64,000 nucleotides of DNA. It comes from an uncultured Clostridia bacterium (GTDB lineage Bacteria > Bacillota > Clostridia > TANB77 > CAG-465). The notes beneath the pieces were generated by a model, which had not been told where the DNA came from, did not search any database, and worked only from the letters and a program-made list of their open reading frames with translations. A program made the translations under genes and the position numbers. Below, piece after piece: positions 17,306 to 24,788 of this stretch (positions within the stretch are counted from its first letter, which is position 1; each line of letters starts with the position of its first letter). The stretch covers positions 1 through 64,000 of the forward strand of contig CAKPOO010000004.1 in the NCBI GenBank assembly GCA_934169925.1, given 5' to 3'.

Positions 17306-18031
17306 TTATGAAAAGTAATATTTATCTAATATTTCATTAAAAAATATTTTTGGCGACGGAAAATTATTATATGGGAAATATTTTTCTAAAATACTTTTAT
17401 TAGTAAGCCTATTCATTGTACGAATACATTTTGACATATTCCAACCTACACTTTTTGGTGATATTCCTTTGTACTTTTTAGAAATTTCTTCATATAAAAT
17501 TTGTATCTTATTAATATATCTAAAATCTTTTTCAATACAAAAATTTAAAGAATCAATTATATACTTATATCCAATATTATTTTTATTAAAATTAAATTCA
17601 TCTAGCAATTTTAATATTTTACTTTCTTTATCTAAAACTTGTCCATGATTACATAACGACTTTTCAAGTATAATTTGATTTAATATTTCTACTAATTTAT
17701 CAATTTGAAATGGTTTTACTAATATTTTTTCAACAGTTAATTCTTTGCTAATTAGTTCTACTATAAAATTTGATTCTCCTGAGGTAACAATTACTTTACT
17801 ATTATTTTTTTCTTCTTTCATTTTTTCTAAAATTTCTATTCCATTTATTTTAGGAATGTTTAAATCTAGCAATATCACATCTATTTCTAAGTTTAATATG
17901 TAATTTAAAGCAGTTTCTCCATCACTACATATTTTCACTATTTTTATATTATCATCAAATTTGTCACTCAAATTATTAAATAAACATTCTAAATATTCAT
18001 ACTCATCATCAACAATTAATACCTTTAACAT
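17306..18031 (-). CDS. Spo0A-like response regulator (paralogue of Spo0A)
   Basis: 241 residues. The N-terminal receiver domain has the DD pair (VDDEYEY), the phospho-acceptor in DVILLDLNIPKINGIEIL and the Lys in LVKPF. The C-terminal region aligns with the DNA-binding domain of the true Spo0A of this window (60074-60874): IGYKYIIDSLNFCIEKDF with IKGYQYIREAILMAIEDQ, LYEEISKKYKGISPKSV with LYPNLAKKFKTTPSRV. The Spo0A recognition-helix motif SRVERAIRHAIEVAW is replaced by KSVGWNMSKCIRTMN, so it should bind a different site or none. Transcribed from an ECF-type promoter at 18062-18088. RBS AAAGGATG. It is probably a specialised regulator linked to the divergently transcribed sigma factor. Confidence 0.7.
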   Translation of the reverse strand: MLKVLIVDDEYEYLECLFNNLSDKFDDNIKIVKICSDGETALNYILNLEIDVILLDLNIPKINGIEILEKMKEEKNNSKVIVTSGESNFIVELISKELTVEKILVKPFQIDKLVEILNQIILEKSLCNHGQVLDKESKILKLLDEFNFNKNNIGYKYIIDSLNFCIEKDFRYINKIQILYEEISKKYKGISPKSVGWNMSKCIRTMNRLTNKSILEKYFPYNNFPSPKIFFNEILDKYYFS

Positions 18032-18061
18032 TTTAACACATCCTTTACACTATATAATATA

Positions 18062-18088
18062 GACGTAAAATATCAAAGTTTAGTTGCA
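18062..18088 (-). promoter_or_regulatory. ECF-type promoter for the Spo0A-like regulator
   Basis: Reverse strand TGCAAC, 17 bases, CGTC. It has the same spacing and core as the promoter 18151-18177 facing the other way. A leader of roughly 25 bases carries the RBS of the regulator. Confidence 0.6.
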
Positions 18089-18150
18089 TTTTTTTAATTT
18101 AAATAAACTTTCTTTTAAACTAATTTAAGTATATAATTAGATCAAGTTTA

Positions 18151-18177
18151 TGCAACTTTTTTTACACTTTTTACATC
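18151..18177 (+). promoter_or_regulatory. ECF-type promoter for the sigma/anti-sigma operon
   Basis: TGCAAC, 17 bases, CATC. The -35 matches the divergent promoter exactly, as does the TTTTAC block before the -10, so the sigma factor probably drives its own gene. Confidence 0.6.
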
Positions 18178-18219
18178 CATTATATTGAATGTTATTAATC
18201 TTTACCAAGGAGGTTAACA

Positions 18220-18741
18220 ATGGAAGAACTGTTATTAAAGGCTATAAAAGGTGATAAAGATTCATTTATGAAAATAATTAATTCTATGGAAAAGAAATTA
18301 TATTTTGTTGCAAAATCAAAAATTGATAATGAAGAAGATGTAAAAGATGTAATTCAAGAAACCATATTTAAATGTTATAAACATATAAAAAAGATTAAAG
18401 ATCCATCAAAATTTAGTACATGGATAATTACAATTTTAATAAATAACTGTAATCAATTTTATAGAGAAAAGAAAAATTTGAATTACTGCTTACTTGATGA
18501 AAATTATACGAATGACTTATATCATACAAATGAATATTCAAAAATTGATGATAAAGTTGATTTTTTTGAATTATTAAAAATATTAGATGAAAACGAAAGA
18601 TTAATTTTTACATTATATTATAGTAACAACTATACCACAAAACAAATATCAGAAATTTTAAAGATTAATGAAAACACCATAAAAAGTAAAATTAAAAGAT
18701 CAAAGGATAAAATTCAAAAATATGTAGAAAGGTGTGCTTAG
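18220..18741 (+). CDS. ECF sigma factor (sigma-70 family)
   Basis: 173 residues. Region 2 is present near residues 10-75 (KIDNEEDVKDVIQETIFKCY, FSTWIITILINNC) and region 4 near 115-170 (LDENERLIFTLYYSNNYTTKQISEIL, then NTIKSKIKRSKDKIQ as the recognition helix). This is the size and order of an ECF sigma factor. The stop overlaps the anti-sigma gene's upstream region, as usual for such pairs. The start at 18220 is preceded by AAGGAGG with good spacing. Target genes probably include the divergent Spo0A-like regulator; others outside this interval cannot be judged. Confidence 0.85.
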   Translation: MEELLLKAIKGDKDSFMKIINSMEKKLYFVAKSKIDNEEDVKDVIQETIFKCYKHIKKIKDPSKFSTWIITILINNCNQFYREKKNLNYCLLDENYTNDLYHTNEYSKIDDKVDFFELLKILDENERLIFTLYYSNNYTTKQISEILKINENTIKSKIKRSKDKIQKYVERCA

Positions 18742-18742
18742 A

Positions 18743-19588
18743 ATGAAAAATGAATTTAATAATATAGATGATTTTATTAAAAAAGTCTGTGAGGATACAA
18801 AAATACCTGATAATATTATTGATGAAAATAAATTTTATTCAAAAATAAAAAACAAACATAAAAAATCTAATTATTTAAAATTTGCTGCTTGTATATCAAT
18901 ATTAATAATTTTAGCAATAATAAAAATTATCTTTTCAACAGACTTGCTAAAAAATAAAAATCAATTTGAAAATAAAGAAAATTCTAATGAAATTCAAATG
19001 CGTCAAAATGAATATAAAAGTAATGTAGAATTACCCGTTGCCTCTTATACTTTAAATTTATCAAATATATCAGATATATCCTCTAAATTTATTTCTCCAA
19101 CAGATTTAGATATATTAAAAGAAGATTCTGATTGCATTGCAGTTGTAAAATTAAACAAAATATTATATTACACTAATTACTGTAAAAAATTAGATTTTTA
19201 TACTACAATTGCACTAACAGTATCTGATATTCAAGTAGAAAAAATATTTAAGGGTACTTTAAATAATGAAACTGAAATTATGTCAATAGGTGGAATAATT
19301 TCATTAAGTGATTTTGAAAAAGGATGCCAACCCGAACAAATATTAAAACATGGCTTAGATAAATTATCACAGGAAGAAAAAGATAATACATATATAAAAG
19401 TGCAAGATTCAATTAGTTATAAAATGCCAGATTTGGAAAATGAAAAATATTACCTAGTATATTTAAAATATAATAATAAATTTGAAAAGTATCAAGTATT
19501 AGATCAATTTATGTATGAATATGATATAGATAATGATGCAATCAGAAACATAGATACTGGTGAGTGGGAAAGTTTTTCATATAACTAG
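18743..19588 (+). CDS. Transmembrane anti-sigma factor-like protein
   Basis: 281 residues when started at ATG 18743, two bases after the sigma stop. A GTG at 18734 is too close to the RBS (GAAAGG). The short cytoplasmic N-terminus of about 45 residues would bind the sigma factor, followed by one TM (about 46-65) and an extracellular domain of about 210 residues. The ectodomain is homologous to the anchored protein at 19631-20323 (shared segments: KIFKGTLNNE with IIKGNFNNE, GGIISLSDFE with GGYCTIQEYI, GLDKLSQEEKD with GLDNLSVEEKQ). No zinc-binding ZAS motif (HxxxCxxC) is seen in the N-terminus. Its role as sigma antagonist is inferred from position and topology. Confidence 0.65.
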   Translation: MKNEFNNIDDFIKKVCEDTKIPDNIIDENKFYSKIKNKHKKSNYLKFAACISILIILAIIKIIFSTDLLKNKNQFENKENSNEIQMRQNEYKSNVELPVASYTLNLSNISDISSKFISPTDLDILKEDSDCIAVVKLNKILYYTNYCKKLDFYTTIALTVSDIQVEKIFKGTLNNETEIMSIGGIISLSDFEKGCQPEQILKHGLDKLSQEEKDNTYIKVQDSISYKMPDLENEKYYLVYLKYNNKFEKYQVLDQFMYEYDIDNDAIRNIDTGEWESFSYN

Positions 19589-19633
19589 AAAAAAACAGAG
19601 ATTTTAAAAAAATTAAAATCTCTGCCTTTTTTA
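19589..19633. terminator. Bidirectional terminator between convergent genes
   Basis: CAGAGATTTTAA pairs with TTAAAATCTCTG around a short loop, with a T run on one side and an A run on the other, ending both the sigma operon and the leftward genes. Confidence 0.85.
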
Positions 19634-20323
19634 TTGAACAATACTAAGAATATCAGATAGATTTTCAATAGTACTATCATTACCTATTTCTAAGAATCCA
19701 AATTTTGACATGCAAATATATTTATCGTTAATTTTCTTTAGCATAAGCACATATCTTTTACCTAATTCAAAATTTTTTCCATATTTGTTATTAAATACTA
19801 AATATTTACTTTGCTTTTCTTCAACAGATAAATTATCTAACCCCATTCTTGATATTTTTTCAGTATTATTTTTAGATATTACATCAATATATTCTTGTAT
19901 TGTGCAATACCCTCCATTAGTGAAAAATTCAATTTTTTCATTATTAAAGTTACCTTTTATAATGTTATCAATTTGCATGCTGCCTAATATTCCTGCATAT
20001 TCAAGTTCTTCAATCATATGTCCACCAAGATTATCAGTTACGCCCCCAGTAATTACCAAATCTGCTTTTTCATATATTTCACTTACATTAGATAAATCAA
20101 TATCAGACTCTGTTTCCATATATGCTGTAGCATATATCAAATCTTTTGATATATTTGAAGAATAAACATCTCCAATATAGTTTTGAATCTGGCTCCGGTC
20201 CAAACTATTTTCAACTTTTGTAACTTCACTATCTTTTTTCGGAACATAATTGATAAGAGCAATTACTATTACCGCTGTTATAATAATAAGTGCACTAAAA
20301 AAACATACTTTAAACTTATGCAT
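19631..20323 (-). CDS. Membrane-anchored homologue of the anti-sigma ectodomain
   Basis: 230 residues starting at ATG 20323, behind AAAGGAG; an earlier TTG is out of range of the RBS. One N-terminal TM (about 4-24), then a domain that aligns with the ectodomain of the neighbouring anti-sigma-like protein across roughly 130 residues. It has no cytoplasmic region able to bind a sigma factor. The stop of the metzincin-like gene is 12 bases upstream, so the two are co-transcribed. It may be a decoy, ligand receptor or regulator for the sigma system, or a paralogue with its own sensing role. No known family is recognised. Confidence 0.5.
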   Translation of the reverse strand: MHKFKVCFFSALIIITAVIVIALINYVPKKDSEVTKVENSLDRSQIQNYIGDVYSSNISKDLIYATAYMETESDIDLSNVSEIYEKADLVITGGVTDNLGGHMIEELEYAGILGSMQIDNIIKGNFNNEKIEFFTNGGYCTIQEYIDVISKNNTEKISRMGLDNLSVEEKQSKYLVFNNKYGKNFELGKRYVLMLKKINDKYICMSKFGFLEIGNDSTIENLSDILSIVQ

Positions 20324-20334
20324 TATCAACTCCT

Positions 20335-20967
20335 TTAATTATTATAAATTGCATTCAATCCATCATGATCAGCTTTTCCTGGTTTATACACATTACATGT
20401 ATGGTAAAAATCACACATTACACTATCTTGATTATTATAATTATCATCTAATCCAAAGGCATGTCCCATACCATGCGCAATTGAACGTTGAAGTTTATTA
20501 AGATTATTTGGATCGTGCATATCTACAAAAATTGTTACCTCAGCATAATCCCAATTAATATTCCAAGGATTAGTTTGAGTACAATTGGCAGAATTGCCTA
20601 CCCAATATGAAGAATTGACTTTATTATATCCCTCTATTGCATCTGTACTTGCAAAAATATCAATATTCGATGCATATAAATTATATGTTCTATACATATA
20701 CAATGGATTATATCCATAACCCGTATACACCCAGCTATTAGCAGCATTATCTATTAATGTTACTAAAGTTGAACCTAAAGAATGTTCTAAAACACTATTT
20801 GTTATGTAATAATGAACATTACTAACCCCATAGCTCAATTGATAAGGCCCAATTCTTTTTGTTACTGCATCTGCAGCTTTTGTAGTTGTTACTCCGCCTG
20901 AAATAAATATTACTAAAGTAAGTAATAAAGCGAATATCTTTGTAGTAATTTTTGCCTTTTTTTTCAT
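20335..20967 (-). CDS. Secreted metzincin-like protein lacking the catalytic glutamate
   Basis: 210 residues with a signal peptide (1-31, cut near TKA). A metzincin zinc-binding helix is present as AHGMGHAFGLDD, against the usual HExxHxxGxxH: the Glu that acts as general base is Gly (codon GGT), and the third His is Asp. A later Met follows as DSVMCDF, in line with the Met-turn. Two His and one Asp could still bind metal, but proteolysis is unlikely without the Glu. Several Cys and Trp residues appear in the folded core. The start is backed by GGAGG. It precedes the anchored anti-sigma-homologue in an operon and faces the hydrolase at 21350. Confidence 0.6.
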   Translation of the reverse strand: MKKKAKITTKIFALLLTLVIFISGGVTTTKAADAVTKRIGPYQLSYGVSNVHYYITNSVLEHSLGSTLVTLIDNAANSWVYTGYGYNPLYMYRTYNLYASNIDIFASTDAIEGYNKVNSSYWVGNSANCTQTNPWNINWDYAEVTIFVDMHDPNNLNKLQRSIAHGMGHAFGLDDNYNNQDSVMCDFYHTCNVYKPGKADHDGLNAIYNN

Positions 20968-21002
20968 TTTAGTACCTCCATAAAATAATTTTAATACTGG
21001 TA

Positions 21003-21045
21003 TACAACATGGTGCCCGAATATTTTTTATAATAGTTCTCCTTCC
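21003..21045 (-). other. 5' leader element shared with the divergent hydrolase gene
   Basis: On the reverse strand AAGGAG is followed 20 bases later by GGGCACCA. The divergent leader near 21261-21293 has AAAGGAG followed 21 bases later by GGGCACCA. The intervening bases are also alike (runs of A with AT). Here the frame has no usual start codon and runs into the protease ATG. Meaning unknown: it could be a short leader peptide relic or an RNA element. Confidence 0.35.
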
Positions 21046-21152
21046 GTAAATTAAGTTTAATTTACATTTTTTTATATTTCGACATGATTATATATTATTT
21101 AATCAAAGTGATACAAGAAATTTTGAAAAAAATTAAAAATATAAGAGTAAAT

Positions 21153-21187
21153 TTCCAAATTTTCCACTTTTTCCAATTTTTTCCAAT
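21153..21187. repeat. Four TTTCCA-like boxes at 9-10-base spacing
   Basis: TTCCA recurs at about 21153, 21162, 21171 and 21181, close to one helical turn apart. It lies 165-200 bases before the hydrolase start, so it could be a cooperative binding site, or a simple AT-rich artefact. Confidence 0.3.
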
Positions 21188-21275
21188 TTACTATCAATTG
21201 AAAGACTAATATTGTACAATATAGTCGTATTATAAGTTAAATTAAATGTTAATTAACATGAAAGGAGTTATGAAT

Positions 21276-21308
21276 ATGAAAAAAATCAGGGCACCAAATA
21301 CACTATAA
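21276..21308 (+). CDS. Possible 10-residue leader peptide upstream of the hydrolase
   Basis: ATG AAA AAA ATC ... TAA encodes MKKIRAPNTL behind AAAGGAG at correct spacing; a second ATG lies six bases upstream. It ends 41 bases before the hydrolase start and may only be the RBS-like part of the shared leader element. Translation is unproven. Confidence 0.3.
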   Translation: MKKIRAPNTL

Positions 21309-21349
21309 TTGCTACTTAATAACCAAAACACATACATAGGAGGTAACTT

Positions 21350-23419
21350 ATGAATACATTAAAACTTATTAAACGGAGTAGAAATTTACTTTGCATAATT
21401 TTAGCAACAGTTATGACTATTATTGGTATTCCATCTATTCCAGCATTTGCTGATGAAAATGCAAGCACTAGAAGTATTGATCAAATGTTATTAAAAAGTC
21501 AGGAATGGCTTAATGACACTTATCATGGAACAACTGGCTTTGTTGAAGTGCCAGAAGATGGAACTAGTAGAAGAAGTACAGTTAACGGTTGTATCAGAGC
21601 ATTACAAATTGAATTAGGAATAACTGCAACTGCTGATAACTTTGGAACAGGCACTATTACTAGATTTAATCAGCAATACCCTAATGGCGTATCCCAACAA
21701 AGTTATCCATCTTCCACTGAAAATAACATATATGGAATAATTCAATGTGCATTATGGACAAAAGGGTATTCAACAGGTGCAAATGTAATTTCCAAACATT
21801 TTTATGGTGGAACTGGAAGTGCACTAAAGGCAATGAAAAGTGATATGGGTATTTCAAGTAGCAGTTCTACAGTAACAGTAGATATAATGAAAGCTCTATT
21901 ATCTATGAATTATTATGTAACTGCTTCTAATGGCGATCCAAAAATAACGCAAATTCAAAGGGAATTAAACGCAACTTATCATTCATATATAGGAATTATT
22001 CCTTGTGACGGCGTTTATACTAGATCAATGAATAAAGCTTTAATAATTGCTTTACAGGCAATTGAAGGGTATAGCGTTGATGATGCAACCGGCAATTTTG
22101 GTGCAGGAACAAAAAATAACTTGCCACTTGATTTAACCAATGCTTGGACACAAGATTTAACAAGATATCACCAGTGTATAAAGCTTCTCCAATATGCTCT
22201 ATACTGTAATGGATATGAAGACAATATCGACTTAAATAATACAGAATGGAATAGCAATCTTTCAAATGCTATTTTACAATTCCAAACTGATATGAATATA
22301 TCAGCTACTGGTTTAATTGATGTTGACACTTGGATGGCGTTATTACTAAGCAAAGGAAATCCAGATAGAGCATGTATTGCATGTGACACTAATAAAAAAA
22401 TATCCACTGCCGAACAATTTTCATATCTGAAAAATAATGGCATTTCAATTATTGGAAGATATTTAAGTTCTTCTAGCAAAGGTATTACGCGCGAAGAAGC
22501 AAAAGATTTAATTGGTAACGGTTTTTCGATTTTCCCTATTTACCAAGAAATTGGAATTGACGAAGATATAACAGCATTTACTGCAAATAGAGGAAATCAA
22601 GATGCCATCTATGCCACTTCACTTGCAAAAAGTGTTGGATTTAAACAAAAAACTATTATTTATTTTGCTGTAGATTTTGATCCTACAGACTATGAAATTT
22701 CAAAATATGTGTTACCATATTTTAAATCTTTAAATCAAACTATTGGAAATTATTATAAAATTGGTGTATATGGAACTAGAAATGTTTGTACTCAAGTTCT
22801 TAACTCAGGTTATGCAGAAACTTGTTTCGTAAGTGATATGTCAACAGGTTATAGTGGAAATATGGGATTTAAAATGCCAACAAATTGGAATTTTGATCAG
22901 TTTAATGAAATACAAACTGGGATTTATCTTAGTGAATGCAATAAATATTGGAATATTGATAAAGTTTCATATAAAGGTACATTTCCAGTTGTAAAAGAAC
23001 TCGGAGATTCAATTAATGAAGAGGCTAGATATAATACTACAGAAGGCTGCTTTGTTTTAGATAGCTCTTATCCAGTCAATACTGGTATTCCAAGATTTTA
23101 TAACGGTAGGAAGTTGAAAGTTTCCATTACAATCACTGGGGAAAATGGAGAAGCTATAAATGATGGTACTAAAGTAAGTATTACACTTGATAAAACTAGC
23201 AGTAAAGGAAACGATGACCCAATAACTACTCCTTTACCTATACCATTATTTGATGCTATACCAGATGGAAGAACGTACACATTAGCAGATTTTGGAAATC
23301 AAAATTCAGATTATATAATAATCGATAGTTCTACTCGTTACTATCTAAAATATGCATTACAATCTGGATATACTTCAAATGTTAAAATCCGAGTAAAAGT
23401 AGAATCATTTGATTATTAA
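21350..23419 (+). CDS. Secreted peptidoglycan-binding DUF1906-type glycoside hydrolase-like protein
   Basis: 689 residues with a signal peptide (about 1-35, AFA cut). The N-terminal 300 residues contain several peptidoglycan-binding-like repeats (for example ILQFQTDMNISATGLIDVDTW and an earlier CALWTKGYSTG unit). From about 340 to 540 a DUF1906 (Rv2525c-like) domain is evident: CDTNKKISTAEQFSYLKNNG, IIGRYLSSSSKG, FPIYQEIG, IIYFAVDFDPTD and YKIGVYGTRNVC. The last 120 residues form a beta-rich domain. DUF1906 has a glycosidase-like barrel, but its activity is uncertain. Probably acts on the cell wall. RBS is AGGAGG at good spacing. Its leader shares a GGGCACCA element with the divergent protease-like gene. 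Confidence 0.65.
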   Translation: MNTLKLIKRSRNLLCIILATVMTIIGIPSIPAFADENASTRSIDQMLLKSQEWLNDTYHGTTGFVEVPEDGTSRRSTVNGCIRALQIELGITATADNFGTGTITRFNQQYPNGVSQQSYPSSTENNIYGIIQCALWTKGYSTGANVISKHFYGGTGSALKAMKSDMGISSSSSTVTVDIMKALLSMNYYVTASNGDPKITQIQRELNATYHSYIGIIPCDGVYTRSMNKALIIALQAIEGYSVDDATGNFGAGTKNNLPLDLTNAWTQDLTRYHQCIKLLQYALYCNGYEDNIDLNNTEWNSNLSNAILQFQTDMNISATGLIDVDTWMALLLSKGNPDRACIACDTNKKISTAEQFSYLKNNGISIIGRYLSSSSKGITREEAKDLIGNGFSIFPIYQEIGIDEDITAFTANRGNQDAIYATSLAKSVGFKQKTIIYFAVDFDPTDYEISKYVLPYFKSLNQTIGNYYKIGVYGTRNVCTQVLNSGYAETCFVSDMSTGYSGNMGFKMPTNWNFDQFNEIQTGIYLSECNKYWNIDKVSYKGTFPVVKELGDSINEEARYNTTEGCFVLDSSYPVNTGIPRFYNGRKLKVSITITGENGEAINDGTKVSITLDKTSSKGNDDPITTPLPIPLFDAIPDGRTYTLADFGNQNSDYIIIDSSTRYYLKYALQSGYTSNVKIRVKVESFDY

Positions 23420-23434
23420 TTAAATAATCAATTG

Positions 23435-23466
23435 AAAACCACGGGATATCCCCCGTGGTTTTCTTT
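23435..23466 (+). terminator. Terminator after the DUF1906 protein
   Basis: AAAACCACGGG pairs with CCCGTGGTTTT around a 6-base loop, followed by TCTTTGA. The stem is GC-rich for this genome. Confidence 0.85.
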
Positions 23467-23507
23467 GATATACCAAAATTTTTGATAAGAATTCTTACAA
23501 ATATTTT

Positions 23508-24497
23508 TTAGTACATAAGTAAAACAACTCTAAATCCTTTTGTTGGATTTGGATAATAAAATGGTACTTCCTTAGTTACTCCATAATGATAATTATTTTT
23601 ATAACTATCATCTTCAGTTGTCGCATATATATATCCAAATTCACTTATCTTAGTTAAACATGCTTCTGATACATTTCCATAATAATCATATATATTTTTA
23701 AATTTATTTCTTTCTGAAGCACCAGTTGATAATAACATATTCCCATTTTTTTCAACATTTTCCCCGTAACTATAGTTTTTTCCATCGTCTGTAGAATAAT
23801 AACCAGTAAAATAAAATTTAGAACTTGAACTATTAGAATATAGACTTGTCTCACGGATAACTTCATCTGGTAACCAATAAACATAAATAATTAAATCTTC
23901 TACATTTATTTCCATTAACTTAGTTTCAAAATTTGAATTTTTCTCATACATATTTTCAGCATTGTAATATGCATTATTTATATCTATATAATTCCAAGGT
24001 ATTGCACCTTTTTTGCTAACTGGTTTTCCTTTTATATTATTAGTTTCTTCAGATATATTTGATTTTAAATCCGATAATTCTTCTGGCAATCCAGCCTCAT
24101 ATCTAGCAATATAAAACCCTGAGTATTTAATAATTGATTCATTTGAAGTTGCTTTTTTATCTTCACAAGGAACCCATACAAATTGATTACCTATATCATC
24201 TTCTATTACTAATCCATCATTCCAACCTTTTGGATTTCCTTCTTCATCAAGTTCCCAACTTGCTTCTTCAGTTTCAACTTTTTTAAACCCCTCTGGAATA
24301 ATAGGGTTATTATACGGACTTACTACCTCAATTTTCTTTTTTTCAGTGATAACTTCTTTTTTATTAGCATTTTTTAAATTTTTATCATAAAAATACATTG
24401 CATAAATTGCAAATAGCAATAAAGCTAATATTAATACTAAAAATATAAAAATAACTATACTTAGCCTTTTTTTAACAATATCTTTATCCAACTTCAT
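23508..24497 (-). CDS. Membrane-anchored SUMF (FGE-sulfatase-like) protein
   Basis: 329 residues. One N-terminal TM (about 12-34), a charged stalk, then a domain opening NDGLVIEDDIGNQFVWVPC and continuing YIARYEAG, GAIPWNYID, YDYYGNVSEACL and TKGFRVVLL near the end. This order of motifs is typical of formylglycine-generating-enzyme-like (SUMF) domains, often found fused to anchors in gut Clostridia. The Cys pair used by true FGE near the C-terminus is not present, so catalysis is doubtful; a binding role is more likely. A sigma-A promoter is visible upstream. Start ATG with AGGAG. Confidence 0.55.
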   Translation of the reverse strand: MKLDKDIVKKRLSIVIFIFLVLILALLLFAIYAMYFYDKNLKNANKKEVITEKKKIEVVSPYNNPIIPEGFKKVETEEASWELDEEGNPKGWNDGLVIEDDIGNQFVWVPCEDKKATSNESIIKYSGFYIARYEAGLPEELSDLKSNISEETNNIKGKPVSKKGAIPWNYIDINNAYYNAENMYEKNSNFETKLMEINVEDLIIYVYWLPDEVIRETSLYSNSSSSKFYFTGYYSTDDGKNYSYGENVEKNGNMLLSTGASERNKFKNIYDYYGNVSEACLTKISEFGYIYATTEDDSYKNNYHYGVTKEVPFYYPNPTKGFRVVLLMY

Positions 24498-24788
24498 AAT
24501 AAACTCTCCTAAAATACAGCTATTATTATTATATAATAGTTATATTGTTATAACAACAAAAAAACATTATAAAATAGCACTTTTTTATTACAAAATTCGA
24601 CATAATTCTACATCATATTTTTATACCAAATAACATTATTATATATCTAACTATTATAAGTATTACATTAATATTTTAACAAAAGCACTACCTTTGTTTT
24701 TAATTATATATTGCTTTTTTAATGATGGCAACAAAACAGGAAAAAAATAGAAAAACAGGAAAATTTTGAAAATACATTATAATATTTA
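24498..24788. other. Intergenic stretch (291 bases)
   Basis: Holds the promoter of the SUMF-like gene (24528-24556) and a TGTCGAA match at 24596-24602 that may be chance. Downstream of the sigma-fusion gene I see no clear terminator and no reading frame of note. Confidence 0.4.
24528..24556 (-). promoter_or_regulatory. Sigma-A type promoter for the SUMF-like protein
   Basis: Reverse strand TTGTTA, 17 bases, TATAAT. Confidence 0.6.

Larger units (their letters stand above)
20968..21349. other. Divergent intergenic region (382 bases)
   Basis: Between the metzincin-like gene and the DUF1906 gene. It contains the two GGGCACCA leaders (21003-21045 reverse, 21261-21293 forward), a possible TGTCGAA site at 21078, the spaced TTCCA boxes and the 10-residue frame. 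No good sigma-A promoter can be assigned with confidence on either side. Confidence 0.4.

Noticed and set aside
21078..21084. TGTCGAA site in the divergent intergenic region
   Set aside because: The heptamer is expected several times by chance here and lacks the extended consensus; kept only as a note.
24596..24602. TGTCGAA site upstream of the SUMF-like gene
   Set aside because: Same reason: chance expectation and no flanking consensus.
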